A stretch of DNA of 64,000 nucleotides from G965214625 sp965214625 (GTDB taxonomy: Bacteria > Pseudomonadota > Gammaproteobacteria > Arenicellales > Poriferihabitantaceae), in contig OZ243962.1 of assembly GCA_965214625.1 (NCBI GenBank), positions 1,612,001-1,676,000 of the forward strand. The letters run 5' to 3'. The notes beneath the pieces were generated by a model. That model saw nothing but the letters and a program-made list of their open reading frames with translations. It did no database searches and was not told the origin of the DNA. Positions within the stretch are counted from its first letter, which is position 1, and each line of letters begins with the position of its first letter. The translations under genes were made by a program, and so were the position numbers. This document shows positions 63,552 through 64,000 of the stretch, piece after piece.

Positions 63552-64000
63552 ATGACTGAGACGCACGCATTATCCGACCGGGAATGGATAGAGACGCCAT
63601 TGAAATATCTGGCCAACCGTGACGGCCGGGCAGGGTATGTGGCGTCCACCGGCGGCGGTGACATCACCGAACATCAGGGGCAGTACCGCACGGTCACGGT
63701 GCCCATATACAATGCCCGGCTCGAAAACAAGCAATTCAGCCTGGATGAGGAAGGCTTTATGCTGGCGGATCATCACAGCGCGGTGGCTGATTTTTACAGC
63801 GATGCGGAAATCACGGAGCTCTATGAACCGGAAATCAACACACTCTTGCGTGAGAAGACCGGGGCACAACGCATCGAAATTTTTGATCACACACGACGCG
63901 CTTCCTCGATTGAGGTGCAAAAGAAACGGATGATACGCGAGCCGGCGTCGATTATTCACAATGACTACAGCGCCCGCTCAGCCCCCAATCGCCTGCGGGA
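63552..64000 (+). CDS. CmcJ/NvfI-family oxygenase-like protein (5' part, cut by window end)
   Basis: The frame is open from ATG 63552 to the right edge (149 codons). The sequence follows the CmcJ/NvfI (GA4-desaturase-like) family: VPIYNARLENKQFSLDEEGF, a HHSAVADFYSDAEI segment, EINTLLREKTGAQRIEIFDHT, and the metal-binding HNDYS (His and Asp) near residue 138. Relatives include the cephamycin protein CmcJ and fungal non-haem iron oxygenases. The rest of the triad lies beyond the window. Confidence 0.82.
   Translation, partial: MTETHALSDREWIETPLKYLANRDGRAGYVASTGGGDITEHQGQYRTVTVPIYNARLENKQFSLDEEGFMLADHHSAVADFYSDAEITELYEPEINTLLREKTGAQRIEIFDHTRRASSIEVQKKRMIREPASIIHNDYSARSAPNRLR

Noticed and set aside
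1..64000. CRISPR arrays, tRNA, rRNA, insertion sequences
   Set aside because: No regularly spaced repeats, no tRNA-like or rRNA sequences, and no transposase frames were recognised by eye; very small RNAs cannot be excluded.

Overview
The window looks like the replication-origin neighbourhood of a gammaproteobacterial chromosome. Evidence is the company of PBP1b (mrcB), soluble transhydrogenase (sthA), DUF1820, HlyU-type, MlaA and F1Fo ATP synthase genes, together with dnaA-dnaN-gyrB and perfect TTATCCACA DnaA boxes. The species is not identified; an uncultured, probably marine lineage is a guess. No rRNA, tRNA, insertion sequence or CRISPR array was recognised.

Layout. 1-4.1 kb: a 3-hydroxyisobutyrate-dehydrogenase-family gene, an MscS channel, and a secreted peptidoglycan-binding protein paired with a previously unlisted 59-residue membrane/coiled-coil protein. 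A run of 18 G follows at 4225-4242. 4.3-14.1 kb (minus strand): rsmG-parA-parB-atpIBEFHAGDC, the classical origin-proximal block. 14.2-20 kb: a Wzm/Wzt polysaccharide exporter, a glycosyltransferase and a large methyltransferase protein with a kinase-like centre, then pckA. 22.1-26.8 kb (plus strand): a tight six-gene LysW amino-carrier operon. 26.9-33.5 kb: a membrane glycosyltransferase, a FadH-like reductase, dacB, DUF1820 and msrA. 33.5-39.5 kb: dnaA (with an apparent frameshift), dnaN, two perfect parS sites where recF is usually found, and gyrB. 39.6-51.4 kb (minus): HD protein, ArsC/Spx-like, mrcB, DUF2007, AI-2E family, OsmC, trpEGC without trpD, rpe, degQ and a PhyH dioxygenase. 51.6-64 kb: sthA, hlyU-like, qor, an enolase-superfamily gene, a short Omp85 protein, mlaA, apaH, an M18 aminopeptidase, two transporters and the start of a CmcJ/NvfI-type oxygenase.

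The most interesting system is the LysW operon. LysW carries substrates on its C-terminal glutamate, but this LysW ends in glutamine. The operon lacks lysK, the usual release hydrolase, and instead contains a stand-alone class II glutamine-amidotransferase domain, an enzyme class that acts on gamma-glutamyl amide bonds. The enzyme may deamidate the carrier tail, release the finished amino acid, or both. Other points: ParAB (11.7-13.4 kb) has its parS targets at 36.6-36.9 kb; recF, trpD, mnmG and rpmH-rnpA are absent from their usual places; and the DnaA reading frame breaks at about 34956.
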